38,771 nucleotides of DNA from UBA8437 sp963933195 (GTDB taxonomy: Bacteria > Planctomycetota > Planctomycetia > Planctomycetales > Planctomycetaceae). Both the position numbers and the translations under genes were made by a program. This document shows, in pieces, positions 1 through 8,481 of the stretch. The stretch covers positions 1 to 38,771 of the forward strand of contig CAWVUS010000018.1 in assembly GCA_963933195.1 (NCBI GenBank). Reading direction: 5' to 3'. The notes beneath the pieces were generated by a model that saw nothing but the letters and a program-made list of their open reading frames with translations, had not been told where the DNA came from and did not search any database. Every line of letters starts with the position of its first letter. The stretch's first letter is position 1.

Positions 1-2
1 AT

Positions 3-2117
3 TCGGACAGTGATTCGACCAACGGCACTGATGGGCTGGGGCGTGCAACCGCAACTCCCGGACCGGACTTCTCGACCGGTTGGGGGCTGGTTGATGCGTT
101 GGCGGCCACGACATTGATCACCGACGCGCGGATGGATCAGAACTCGCCGGTTCCTGACCGGATCCTGGAAGCAGCCAGTGTCCAGGCCGATGTGCACGAT
201 TACGCTTTCACCGTGCCCCAGTCGTTTATTGACTCGGGCGTACCACTGAAAGTGACGATTTCCTGGGACGATGCGGCAGCAGCCGTGCAGACGCCCGCAA
301 CGAGTCCACGGCTGGTCAACGACTTGGATCTCGAACTCGTTGGTCCCGATGGAACAACGTATTACCCCTGGCAGATTGGCCAGGACATCCTGGACATGTC
401 CGGCAATCCGATCTCCGACGTGGCCCAGACGCCGGGGACGTCGATCCAGGTCCAATTGCCGGTATCGGCGACGACGACACCAGCAGCTGGGGACGACTAC
501 ATTCCGGCCGACGCGTTGTCTGGAACTGGTGATTGGGTGGCCCGCACGGGTAGAGACCACCTGAACAACGTGGAACAAGTGCATGTGGATAACGGGAGCC
601 TGGTGAGCGGCACCTGGACCGCCCGCGTGGTCGGTTTCAATGTTGCCACTGGTTCACAGGATTACTCCCTGGTAGCCGACGTGCCACTGGTGACCTCGTT
701 CATTGTGATGGAGGGCACGATGGACACGGTCGACACGGGCGACTCGATGTGGGGTGGCAGCGGATCGGACACCCTGGTTGGCAACGATGGCGACGACCTG
801 CTGAATGGTGGATCCGGCCGCGACTTGCTGCAGGGCGAAAACGGCAACGACCAACTGCGTGGCGGGAGCAATTCCGACACGCTGGAAGGTGGCCAGGGCG
901 ACGACACGCTGGATGGACAGGGTGCGGGCGATACGCTGCGTGCCGGTTCCGGAAATGATGTTGCCGTCTGGCAGCACGGCCACGGCGCCGATCAACTGGA
1001 CGGTGGAGACGGGTACGACCAGGTGCACGGTCGTGGTGGTGACGGTGCGGAATCGTTCACCCTGCAGGAGAACGCACAGGACCTGGTCTACAACACCACC
1101 GCCCGGCTGCAGATCACCGATGGCACCTCGGCGATCAACGTGGGCCACACCTTCAGCGAGGTGGTCATGCAGCCCGGCGAGGGCGACGACACGATCACCC
1201 TGGGCGACCTGCCGCACGTTCCGAGCCTGCTGGTGAGAATCAACGGCGAGGGTGGCAACGATGTCCTGACGGCCGCCGGAACGGACCCGGGAGTCGTGCG
1301 GGTGCTGTTCGATGGTGGTGACGGCAACGACACGATCACCGGCAGCCAGCTCCGCGATACGATTCGTGGCGGTGACGGGGATGACGAGTTGTACGGAGGC
1401 GACGGGGACGACTCGATCCAGGGTGGCGACGGCGACGACGTCATCGATGGCCAGGACGGCGACGACCTGCTGCTGGGTGAAAACGGTTTCGACACCCTCG
1501 AGGGCAACGCCGGTAACGACCAGTTGGTCGGTGGAGAGGATCGCGATCTGCTGCAGGGTGGATCGGGCGATGACGTGCTCAACGGCGACGCCGGCCGCGA
1601 CACGCTCAACGGCAAGTCCGGCGACGACACCCTGTTCGGGGGCGAGGGAACCGACCGCATGTTCGGCGGCACCGGTGATGACGTGCTCGATGGTGGCCGT
1701 GACGACGACAGCCTGTATGGAAACAGCGGCGACGATCGCCTGCTGGGCGACCACGGCAACGACTCGCTGAAGGGTGGCAACGGCGACGACACCATGGTCG
1801 GTCACGATGGTGACGACCAACTGTTCGGCGAGCGTGGTGACGACCAGCTTGGTGGTGGTGACGGCAACGACACGCTCAACGGAGCTCGTGGCGACGACAT
1901 CCTGCTGGGTGGCGACGGCGACGACACGCTGTTGGCCGGTAGTGGTGCCGACGCGGTGCTGGGCAACCTGGGCGACGATTACGTCAAGGGCCAGGGCGGT
2001 ACCCGCGACACGATTGCCGGTGGCGAGGGATCCGACATGGTCTTTGGACTGGCCAGCGAGATCGACGAGGCGTTCACTGTCTCGAGTGATCTGATGTCAG
2101 AACTGGACGCCGTCTAG
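3..2117 (+). CDS. Subtilisin-like (S8) protease C-terminal part with RTX calcium-binding repeats (5' partial)
   Basis: The reading frame is open from the window edge, so the N-terminus and the catalytic Asp/His (and probably Ser) lie outside; a TTG at 99 is an internal codon, not a start. The first visible residues contain GWGLVDALAA, the usual end of the S8 catalytic domain. Next comes a beta-sandwich of about 180 residues (PLKVTISWDD, then LVNDLDLELVGPDG) of the kind that follows many bacterial subtilases. From about base 740 to 2060 there are many GGxGxDxLx nonapeptides in two clusters, separated by a non-repeat segment (about 1040-1310). These form Ca2+-binding parallel beta-rolls in RTX exoproteins, usually secreted by type I systems. 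The inferred product is a secreted or surface protease. No transporter is nearby. The gene ends convergent with the methyltransferase gene, 21 bases away. Family assignment is firm for the repeats and good for S8. Confidence 0.85.
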   Translation, partial: SDSDSTNGTDGLGRATATPGPDFSTGWGLVDALAATTLITDARMDQNSPVPDRILEAASVQADVHDYAFTVPQSFIDSGVPLKVTISWDDAAAAVQTPATSPRLVNDLDLELVGPDGTTYYPWQIGQDILDMSGNPISDVAQTPGTSIQVQLPVSATTTPAAGDDYIPADALSGTGDWVARTGRDHLNNVEQVHVDNGSLVSGTWTARVVGFNVATGSQDYSLVADVPLVTSFIVMEGTMDTVDTGDSMWGGSGSDTLVGNDGDDLLNGGSGRDLLQGENGNDQLRGGSNSDTLEGGQGDDTLDGQGAGDTLRAGSGNDVAVWQHGHGADQLDGGDGYDQVHGRGGDGAESFTLQENAQDLVYNTTARLQITDGTSAINVGHTFSEVVMQPGEGDDTITLGDLPHVPSLLVRINGEGGNDVLTAAGTDPGVVRVLFDGGDGNDTITGSQLRDTIRGGDGDDELYGGDGDDSIQGGDGDDVIDGQDGDDLLLGENGFDTLEGNAGNDQLVGGEDRDLLQGGSGDDVLNGDAGRDTLNGKSGDDTLFGGEGTDRMFGGTGDDVLDGGRDDDSLYGNSGDDRLLGDHGNDSLKGGNGDDTMVGHDGDDQLFGERGDDQLGGGDGNDTLNGARGDDILLGGDGDDTLLAGSGADAVLGNLGDDYVKGQGGTRDTIAGGEGSDMVFGLASEIDEAFTVSSDLMSELDAV

Positions 2118-2138
2118 AGAGGACGCCCGGGAGGACAC

Positions 2139-2909
2139 CTAGGCGGCGTGCCGACGCACCGTGGCGGCACGCGGGCGACGGCAGACGTAGACCAGGTTCT
2201 CGGCGATTCCCACCAGTGGCAACCGGGTGGCCAGCCGTTCGATCCATTCTACGGCCCAGCGGGGTCGCAGCAGCAACCACTCGTACTCGGGGACCACCCC
2301 GGCGTGCTCGACCCGCTCGATCTCAAGACCGGCTTCGCTCACCAGTTGGAGTACCTCGTGACGGGTCATCCCCGTCCGCCCCTTGCGGCCGAGGGTCAGC
2401 AGCCGGACCAGGCGGTGCCGCAGCGATGAGAGGCAGCGATGGTTGTTGAAGACCAGTCGGCCATCCGGTGACAGGCAATCGCCCAATGCCCTGATGGCTT
2501 CGGATCTCAGCCCCGGTTCCGCGTTGGGGAAAAACCGGAACGCGGTGATCAGGTCGAAATGACGGCCGGACAACGGAGAATCGTCTCGTGTGATGTCGGC
2601 CGAGATCAACTCGGCACCTGGTGCACTGGTGGCGGCCACCTCGAGCATCGAGTCGGACACGTCGACGCCGGTCGCGGTGTTGGTGTGTTCGGAGACGAAA
2701 CCGAGCACGCGGCCGGTTCCACAGGCGAAATCCAGGTAGTTGATCTCGCCGGGAGACTGCTGACGAGTCGCTTCCAGGACATCCTCGAGCATGGCCTGCT
2801 CGATCTGCCACATCATTCGCCGTCGCGGGTTGTCGGAGAACTGGTCGTGGTATTCGGGGCCACGGCCCTGGTGCGACTGGCGGTATCCGGAATCAGTTGG
2901 TGCCGTCAT
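2139..2909 (-). CDS. Class I SAM-dependent methyltransferase
   Basis: A 256-residue protein with the glycine-rich SAM-binding motif I at residues 58-70 (YLDFACGTGRVLG), an acidic residue after the second strand (GVDVSDSMLEVA) and a later FDLITAFRFFPN segment, as in the Methyltransf_11/25 group. The substrate cannot be told from the sequence. The C-terminal part (about 200-245) is arginine-rich and may be partly membrane-associated (EWLLLRPRWAVEWIERLA). It is the last gene of a minus-strand run after the aldose epimerase and the multiheme cytochrome, 95 bases downstream of the latter. Co-transcription is possible but not shown. ATG at 2909 is the only sensible start. Confidence 0.85.
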   Translation of the reverse strand: MTAPTDSGYRQSHQGRGPEYHDQFSDNPRRRMMWQIEQAMLEDVLEATRQQSPGEINYLDFACGTGRVLGFVSEHTNTATGVDVSDSMLEVAATSAPGAELISADITRDDSPLSGRHFDLITAFRFFPNAEPGLRSEAIRALGDCLSPDGRLVFNNHRCLSSLRHRLVRLLTLGRKGRTGMTRHEVLQLVSEAGLEIERVEHAGVVPEYEWLLLRPRWAVEWIERLATRLPLVGIAENLVYVCRRPRAATVRRHAA

Positions 2910-3004
2910 TGCGGATCGAGTTGGGTCGGGGGGGCGAGGAGATTCGGCGCGGGAGTATCGACCAACGTGGTTGACGACCGCAAGAGGAAAACCAATGCGG
3001 GTTC

Positions 3005-4951
3005 CTAGCGGGAACGGCCACCCTGCCTGGCCCGTGTCAGCGATTCGGCGATCAGACGGTGTCGACGTGCCTTGGGGGCCTGGCCGGCCTGTTGATAGAG
3101 CCGGGCCAGGAGGTCATGGACTTCGGCACGATGTGCACCAATTTTGACAGCCTGTTCGGCCGCGGCGATCGCTCCGGGTGTGTCCCCGGTGGACATCTGG
3201 CACTGGCTGAGTTGCAACCAGGCCACCGGGTTGTGATGAATCGTGACGAGCCGTTGGAGCACGGGGATCGCCTCGTCGAGTTTTCCCGCGGCGATCAGTG
3301 AATTGCCCAGGATCCCCAGGGAATTGGCTCGATCCAGTGCCGTCAACTCGGCATCCGACTCGAGGGCTCGCCGGGCAAGTTGGCCGGCGACCGAGGGATT
3401 GGTGCCCTGGCTGAGGTCAGCTAGGGCAGACAGCAGTTGGGGGTCCTGCAATCCCGCGTCGTAGGTGGTTTGCAGGATCCGGCGAGCCCGCAATCGGAAT
3501 GTTGAGCCGAGCCGCGGATCTTTCTGCTTGCTCGCCAACTGGCGATAAGCCAGTCCTCGACATCGGTCCTGGTCGAGGGGAGGGAGGTGTGAGAGGTCAT
3601 AGAGTGGCTTGAGAGTGCCGGGCGACAGGGAAAGACGGGTGGGGCGGTCCCTGTCGGCGGTGGTGCTGTGAATTCCGATACGGTGATGAGTCGAGGCGAC
3701 ATGTGGGATCTCGGTTTTCGTGCCGGGCATGTGGCAATCCACACAACGGTCGGCGACAGCCTGTCGGGCGGTCCCATCGGCTGGGAGCCCACAGGCGTTG
3801 GGCTGGTGACATTCCAGGCACTTGGCCCGGTAGACAGCGGCGGCTTCGGACTTGGGGAGGTGACGGTGCGGGTCGTGGCACGTTGTGCAGGTCAGGGTCG
3901 TGGTCTGGGTGTAGCAGCGGCTTTTCTGGAGTTGCTCGATGTGTCCCACGACTGTCATGTTGCTGCCACCTCCGTCCAGGACGTAGTGGGCGCGGTATTC
4001 GGCCAGTCGTTGTCCCGGGCGGAAGTCTTCGAGTCGTCGGCCACGCAGGCTGGCGGCTGAACCGTTGGACAGGTGGCACTGGCCACAGATCGACTCGAGC
4101 CGTTCTCGTGACAACGAGCCGGGATGCACGATGGATGTGTCACCCGGGCTGGCAACCGGATCGGCTACCGGGCCGCCACCGTCCTTGGCGAGTGCCTTCT
4201 GAGTGGTGACGTGTTCCGCTCCGGCTCCATGGCACCGTTCGCACCCGATCGTGCGTTCATGAAACCGTACGCGATGGAAGGCACCGTTGACGGATTCGGA
4301 ACGCCCGGCGTGGCAGATCAGGCAATCGACAGGGATGGGACGTTCGAATGACGGGTGCGCGGCATCGGTGTAGCCGGGAGCCAGTCGCCATCGCTTGTTG
4401 CTGGCATACCAGGTGATGGGGCTCTGGAACAGGAAACCCTCGAGGTCGACCAGGTAGGTGCGGCCCTGGTGCCCGGTGCCGACGACCATCGAGACGGGAT
4501 GGTCGGCAAGGACAAGATCCTCGCCGTCTTCCAGGGTGATGGATTCGCGGTGCCTGAGTTGGTCCTTGTCGCGATAGACGCGATAGTGCCGACCCGAGGT
4601 GGCGTGATCGAATTCGGCGTCGGGCGGTTCATCCTCGAGCGACACATCCGCCAGCGCGCTGGCATGGGACGATGCCTGGTGGTGCTCGGCGATCCTGGGA
4701 TGGCATTCGGCACAGGCGGCTGCGCCCACCCAGCCGGTACTGTTGGTGTTCGTGAATGGTGTCGTGGCGACCGGCGGCAGAGGTGGGGGAAGATCTGGCT
4801 GGGACGGTGGTCCGGGCACCTCGGCGGTTGGCCAGGTGACGAAGGCCACGACCGCGATGACGAGCGGTAGTCCGATCCACACCACGGGACGCCACTGGCG
4901 GGTGGCCGGTGGGGCCGACGGGTCTGGTGTGGGTGTGGGATTCGGATCCAT
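3005..4951 (-). CDS. Multiheme cytochrome c with C-terminal tetratricopeptide repeats
   Basis: A 648-residue protein. One N-terminal membrane segment (about residues 23-41) precedes a proline-rich linker, so the rest is probably periplasmic and membrane-anchored. Seven CxxCH haem c attachment motifs are visible: residues 80, 210, 237, 289, 355, 378 and 403 (CAECH, CLICH, CERCH, CGQCH, CTTCH, CLECH, CVDCH). The spacing resembles cytochrome c554/hydroxylamine-oxidoreductase-like multihaem domains. Many additional His residues could be distal ligands. Residues about 500-640 contain TPR-like helical pairs (for example NSLGILGNSLIAAGKLDEAIPVLQ). A role in periplasmic electron transfer with protein-protein docking is inferred; the redox partner is unknown. 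The gene starts 17 bases after the aldose epimerase stop, so the two are probably co-transcribed. Confidence 0.9.
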   Translation of the reverse strand: MDPNPTPTPDPSAPPATRQWRPVVWIGLPLVIAVVAFVTWPTAEVPGPPSQPDLPPPLPPVATTPFTNTNSTGWVGAAACAECHPRIAEHHQASSHASALADVSLEDEPPDAEFDHATSGRHYRVYRDKDQLRHRESITLEDGEDLVLADHPVSMVVGTGHQGRTYLVDLEGFLFQSPITWYASNKRWRLAPGYTDAAHPSFERPIPVDCLICHAGRSESVNGAFHRVRFHERTIGCERCHGAGAEHVTTQKALAKDGGGPVADPVASPGDTSIVHPGSLSRERLESICGQCHLSNGSAASLRGRRLEDFRPGQRLAEYRAHYVLDGGGSNMTVVGHIEQLQKSRCYTQTTTLTCTTCHDPHRHLPKSEAAAVYRAKCLECHQPNACGLPADGTARQAVADRCVDCHMPGTKTEIPHVASTHHRIGIHSTTADRDRPTRLSLSPGTLKPLYDLSHLPPLDQDRCRGLAYRQLASKQKDPRLGSTFRLRARRILQTTYDAGLQDPQLLSALADLSQGTNPSVAGQLARRALESDAELTALDRANSLGILGNSLIAAGKLDEAIPVLQRLVTIHHNPVAWLQLSQCQMSTGDTPGAIAAAEQAVKIGAHRAEVHDLLARLYQQAGQAPKARRHRLIAESLTRARQGGRSR

Positions 4952-4968
4952 GAGCAGTCCGACCAGCG

Positions 4969-6222
4969 TTACTCGGTCGACTTCTTGTTGGCGTCACCGC
5001 TGTCGGCATCTTGTTGGGCCGGAGCGGATGCGTCCGTATCGTCCGGACGAACCGAGAAACGGTGGATGGTGATTTGCGAGTAGATCTCGCCGGGTTTGAG
5101 CAGCGTGGAGGGGAAGTCGGGTTGGTTGGGTGAGTCCGGGAAGTGCTGGCATTCGAGGCAGAAACCTCCGTTGAGCGGGTAGCTGCCATTGGCCGGTTTT
5201 CCATCAAGGAAATTGCCGGTGTAGAACTGGATACCCGGTTCGGTGGTCAGGATTTCCATGACGCGGCCGCTGCCGGGGTCATAGATTTCGGCCACTGGTT
5301 TTAGCGATCCGTCGGCGCCGTTGATCACGTAACAGTGATCGTATCCTCCCTCGACCTGCTTGATTCGTGAGCCGATCGGCTGGGTGGACGTGAAGTCCAT
5401 CGCCGATCCGGCCACTGCGGCGGGCTTGCCGGTGGGGATCAGCGTGTCACTGACCGGCAGAAACTTGTCGCAATCGAGCGTCAGCTGATGGTCGAGAATG
5501 GTGCCGTTGCCGGCTCCGGAGAGATTCCAATAGCAGTGGTTGGTCAGGTTGAGCACGGTTGGCTTGTCGGTTGTTGCCTTGTACTCAATCGCCAGTTCGC
5601 TGTTCTCGGTCAGCCAGTAGGTGACATCGATGGTGAGTGTCCCGGGATAGTTCTCTTCACCGTCGGGACTGACCAACTTCAGAGCCACGCCGACGGCCCC
5701 GTCCTTCTTGACCGCTTTGCCGGTCCAGGCCCGCCGGTTGAAACCCTGGTCACCACCGTGAAGGTGGTTGGCGTCATTGTTGGTGGCGAGCTGGTATTTC
5801 TGGTCACCGATTGAAAACGCCCCCTTGGCAATCCGGTTCGAGTAACGTCCACAGATGGCTCCAAAGTAGGGGCCCGGTTCGAAGTAGCCTTCAACTTTTT
5901 CGAAGCCCAGTGTCACGTTCTCGAAATGGTTGTCCCGGTCGGGGACCCGGATGGCGTGCACGACTGCTCCCCAACTGATGACCTCGACCTCCATTCCATG
6001 GCTGTTGGTCAACTGGAACAGCGTGACCGGTTTGCCGTCGGGATCGGTGGCAACTTCCCGCTCGGAAATGGCCAGTTCAGCTGTCTTCGAACCCCCGGTC
6101 GCCGCGTCGCTGGAATCGCCGACAGTTGTTCCCGGGTTGTCGGCGGGATCGGGTGCACACCCGGAAATCAGCAGTGCGAGGCAACAAAGCAGTGCGAGGC
6201 TGTGGCGTGTGGGGGACGTCAT
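4969..6222 (-). CDS. galM: Aldose 1-epimerase (galactose mutarotase), predicted lipoprotein
   Basis: A 417-residue protein of the GalM family, which interconverts alpha and beta anomers of aldoses. The family residues are present: NHLHGG at 152-157, NLTNHCYWNLSG with the catalytic-acid His near 229, and the catalytic-base Glu near 357 in CLECQHFPDSPN. The N-terminus is a lipoprotein signal: LALLCCLALLISGC with Cys22 as the predicted lipidation site, followed by a low-complexity linker to about residue 45. The enzyme is therefore probably periplasmic or surface-attached, unlike cytoplasmic E. coli GalM. ATG at 6222 gives the full signal peptide. It heads the minus-strand run with the cytochrome and methyltransferase genes and is divergent from the sigma factor gene. 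Confidence 0.93.
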   Translation of the reverse strand: MTSPTRHSLALLCCLALLISGCAPDPADNPGTTVGDSSDAATGGSKTAELAISEREVATDPDGKPVTLFQLTNSHGMEVEVISWGAVVHAIRVPDRDNHFENVTLGFEKVEGYFEPGPYFGAICGRYSNRIAKGAFSIGDQKYQLATNNDANHLHGGDQGFNRRAWTGKAVKKDGAVGVALKLVSPDGEENYPGTLTIDVTYWLTENSELAIEYKATTDKPTVLNLTNHCYWNLSGAGNGTILDHQLTLDCDKFLPVSDTLIPTGKPAAVAGSAMDFTSTQPIGSRIKQVEGGYDHCYVINGADGSLKPVAEIYDPGSGRVMEILTTEPGIQFYTGNFLDGKPANGSYPLNGGFCLECQHFPDSPNQPDFPSTLLKPGEIYSQITIHRFSVRPDDTDASAPAQQDADSGDANKKSTE

Positions 6223-6485
6223 GATGGTGTGGCACCGGGTGTGGGGAAAATGACAGATGGAATTTTGGCGGGAGAGGCTCCCCGGGTCGAGACCTGATCT
6301 TGTTCGAGTGGTGATGAGCTTTCAAGGCCCTGTCTTGTTCCAGGTAAGGGGTCGCGACGAATCGTGTGGTCGGGTTAGAATTGGGACATGTTGGCAGCAG
6401 GTGTTGCCGCCGGAAAAAGTGGGGCGAATGCTCCAACGTTGCTGGTGGTGATTCCGTAGAAGAACCAGAGAAAACAAGGCAGGAC
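6223..6485. other. Divergent intergenic region between galM and the sigma factor gene
   Basis: This is a 263-base stretch between two divergent genes and must hold both promoters. A TAGAAT hexamer lies at 6376-6381 on the plus strand and could be a -10 box for the sigma operon, but no good -35 is found 16-18 bases upstream. An 8-base palindrome GTCGCGAC occurs at 6351-6358. A GTG-initiated in-frame extension of the sigma gene reaches back to 6366 but has no sigma-like content. No other gene is seen. Confidence 0.4.
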
Positions 6486-7148
6486 GTGATCGAGGCAACA
6501 AAGACTCCCATCGTTAGCCAGCACGACACGGACACCTCGCTGTTGTCCGAGTCGCGGCTGGTCGAGGAATCTCGCCGTGGAAAGACCGCGGCGTACGGGG
6601 AGTTGGTGCGCCTGTACGAGCGGAGACTGGTCCGGGTGATCGGGCGGTTCATCGGAGATGCCTGGCAGGTGGAGGACCTGGCCCAGGAGACATTTCTTCG
6701 GGCGTATTCTCGCCTGGGACAGTTTGACACGTCTCGACGATTTGGGCCGTGGTTGTTCCGGATTGGAGTCAACCTGACATTGGACCACCTGAGGAAGATC
6801 AAGCGACGCGGTCGGACCGCATTGTTCAGTGAGAGTCCCTTCGAGCGTTCTCCCGATCCGTCGGTCGAGGATCCTCGTGGAGATCTTGACCTGAAGCAGG
6901 AGGTCCGAGAGGTGCTCGAGTCGGTCCCCGAGAAGTACCGGACCGTGTTGGTGTTGCGGGATCTGGAGAATTTTTCGACGGCCGAAATCGCTGGAATCAT
7001 GGACCGCAAGGAGGCGACGATTCGTTGGCGGTTGGCCGAGGCTCGCCAGAGGTTTCAGAAACTGTGGCAAAAACGGCTCGATGAGGATGCGACGTCGTCC
7101 GGGCCCGGGATACCAGCGTCTCCCCTTGTCCTGGGAGAGCCAAGATGA
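6486..7148 (+). CDS. ECF-type RNA polymerase sigma factor (sigma-70 family, RpoE-like)
   Basis: The protein is about 220 residues, with region 2 (AYGELVRLYERRLVRVIGRF, then DLAQETFLRAYSRLGQFD and PWLFRIGVNLTLDHLRK) and region 4 (VPEKYRTVLVLRDLENFSTAEIAGIMDRKEATIRWRLAEAR), and no region 1.1 or 3, as in ECF sigma factors. The start is GTG at 6486 with AAGG six bases upstream; the frame continues upstream to GTG 6366, but that extension is cysteine-rich and unlike sigma N-termini. The stop overlaps the start of the anti-sigma gene (ATGA), which indicates translational coupling and a regulator pair. The target regulon is not visible; autoregulation is common in such pairs but not shown here. Confidence 0.92.
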   Translation: MIEATKTPIVSQHDTDTSLLSESRLVEESRRGKTAAYGELVRLYERRLVRVIGRFIGDAWQVEDLAQETFLRAYSRLGQFDTSRRFGPWLFRIGVNLTLDHLRKIKRRGRTALFSESPFERSPDPSVEDPRGDLDLKQEVREVLESVPEKYRTVLVLRDLENFSTAEIAGIMDRKEATIRWRLAEARQRFQKLWQKRLDEDATSSGPGIPASPLVLGEPR

Positions 7149-7819
7149 AGATCTCCTGTGGCCAGGCACGAGACGAGTTGGCATTGGAAGTCGGCCAGGA
7201 TCTCGAAACGGGTCTGGGATCAGAGTTGCGGCAGCACCTTGCGGACTGTTCGGAGTGTTGCCGGGCCTGGCTGGCGTTGCAGGAATCACATGGCCGCCTG
7301 CAGCAGCTCAAGAATGATTCTCCGGTTGTCGAGTCTCCGGGTCTGTGGGCGAACGTCGAGACTGTTATCCAGAGCCGGGGCTTGAGGCCGGAACGGTCGA
7401 GTTTCCCCAGTTGGTTGCTTGGCGTGGCGGTGGCGGTTCTTTTCACGGTGTTTGTCCTGGACTTGTTCCGGTCGTCGGTGACCGGGGACGAGATGCTGGT
7501 TTTTGGGCTTCCGCTGGAGTCCGAATTGGTTTCACCGGATGTGCGATATCGACCCCAGTGGCCACCCGTGGCCGAGCCGGAATTGATCGAGATCGAATTG
7601 GTCGAATTGTCCCGGGATGGTGCCGAGGATGCGATTCCATCGGTCCGTCGTATTCGCCGGCGATCGGACTCGCGACCGACCGGCGAGATGTTGCTGAGGG
7701 CGAGCAATTCTCCGGCCCTCGTGGTAATGTCTCCCTCAACACAAAGGCGGCCGAGGCGATCTTCGAACAGGTTTCCGGTCACCAGGCCATCTCACAGGTT
7801 TGTCAGGACCGGTTTCTAA
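7145..7819 (+). CDS. Putative zinc-finger (ZAS-type) transmembrane anti-sigma factor
   Basis: A 224-residue protein. The N-terminal 50 residues match the anti-sigma zinc-finger pattern: Cys5, His31, Cys35 and Cys38 (HxxxCxxC, in HLADCSEC). A single membrane helix lies at about residues 90-107 (WLLGVAVAVLFTVFVLDL), so the finger should be cytoplasmic and the C-terminal ~115 residues periplasmic. The C-terminal part is rich in Glu, Arg and Ser and shows no recognisable domain. Position directly after the ECF sigma gene with a 4-base overlap makes it the likely inhibitor of that sigma factor. Its TAA stop shares a base with the ATG of the following zinc ribbon gene. Membrane topology and family are well supported; the signal sensed is unknown. 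Confidence 0.85.
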   Translation: MKISCGQARDELALEVGQDLETGLGSELRQHLADCSECCRAWLALQESHGRLQQLKNDSPVVESPGLWANVETVIQSRGLRPERSSFPSWLLGVAVAVLFTVFVLDLFRSSVTGDEMLVFGLPLESELVSPDVRYRPQWPPVAEPELIEIELVELSRDGAEDAIPSVRRIRRRSDSRPTGEMLLRASNSPALVVMSPSTQRRPRRSSNRFPVTRPSHRFVRTGF

Positions 7820-8034
7820 TGCCGATTTTTGAGTACCGCTGTAGCGGGTGTGCGGTCGAGTTCGAGTTGTTGGTCCGCGCCGCGACGGTTCCGTCGTGCC
7901 CCGAGTGTGACTCGCAAGACCTGAACAAGTTGCTCAGTGCCCCGTCGGTCCGATCCGGCCACGCTCTGCCGATGGCCTCGGATTGTCCTCCCCCCGAGGC
8001 CGGGCCGTGTCGTCCGGGATGTTGTCGTCTCTGA
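7819..8034 (+). CDS. FmdB-family zinc ribbon protein
   Basis: A 71-residue protein beginning MPIFEYRC, the hallmark start of FmdB/CxxC_CXXC_SSSS regulatory-type zinc ribbons. Zinc ligands are Cys8, Cys11, Cys27 and Cys30 (CSGC and CPEC), followed by the typical DLNKLLSAPSV. The tail is Cys/Pro-rich (CRPGCCRL), as in many members that end with Gly/Cys clusters. The ATG overlaps the anti-sigma stop (TAATG), so the gene is translationally coupled to the sigma/anti-sigma pair. Family members have been linked to amide/formamide operons, but their molecular role is generally unknown. A longer in-frame extension upstream has no homology-like content and overlaps the anti-sigma gene. Confidence 0.88.
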   Translation: MPIFEYRCSGCAVEFELLVRAATVPSCPECDSQDLNKLLSAPSVRSGHALPMASDCPPPEAGPCRPGCCRL

Positions 8035-8481
8035 GTGGACGACGTGTTCCAGATCTCGCGCGCGGTGTTGCTGCCTCGACGTCATCGACATGTTTTCGAC
8101 ATGGTCGGCAAGTGGCGGGACAGGGTGACTGGTTTGCGGGGTTGGTTTTCCGCGTTTTGAGGCTGGCAGCTGTCGACGCGTGGCTATTTTTGGGTTTGTT
8201 CTGGAATTGTCATCCGGCACGTTTGACACTCGATTTGCTGTCGGTAGGATCGGCCTCACTGATTGAGTATTCGACAGAGCAAAATGGCGGCGGCGGACCT
8301 CTCTTACTCAAATCCGTCTCCGACAGCTCTTCCAGACCACGTCCCAACGACCCCGCGAACAACGGAAAGTTCCACCGCGTCACGCGCCCAGGCAACGGAG
8401 TGCCATAGACTCTCGCCCGGGGAAGTGCGTCGCTGACAGGAGCGCGAATTGTACGCGCGGTCGACCCCGGGGGGGTGCACG
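8035..8481. other. Gap upstream of dnaA
   Basis: This is 447 bases without a convincing gene. It holds the promoter at 8223-8250 and a leader of about 225 bases before the dnaA ATG. I found no close match to the DnaA box TTATNCACA on either strand and no AT-rich unwinding region, so no origin is claimed. Confidence 0.5.
8223..8250 (+). promoter_or_regulatory. Sigma-70-like promoter for dnaA
   Basis: TTGACA (8223-8228, perfect -35), 16-base spacer, TAGGAT (8245-8250, 4/6 -10). Transcription would start near 8257, leaving a long leader before dnaA. Confidence 0.55.

Noticed and set aside
654..1820. Long open frame (388 aa) antisense to the RTX repeats
   Set aside because: It is the reverse reading of the GGxGxD repeats, giving Val/Ala-rich periodic sequence with no domain; the plus frame has clear RTX content.
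740..2060. Regular repeat spacing that might suggest a CRISPR array or satellite
   Set aside because: The periodicity is of coding nonapeptides with degenerate third positions; no direct repeats with unique spacers.
8035..8481. Replication origin upstream of dnaA
   Set aside because: No DnaA-box cluster or AT-rich region found by eye; skew could not be computed.
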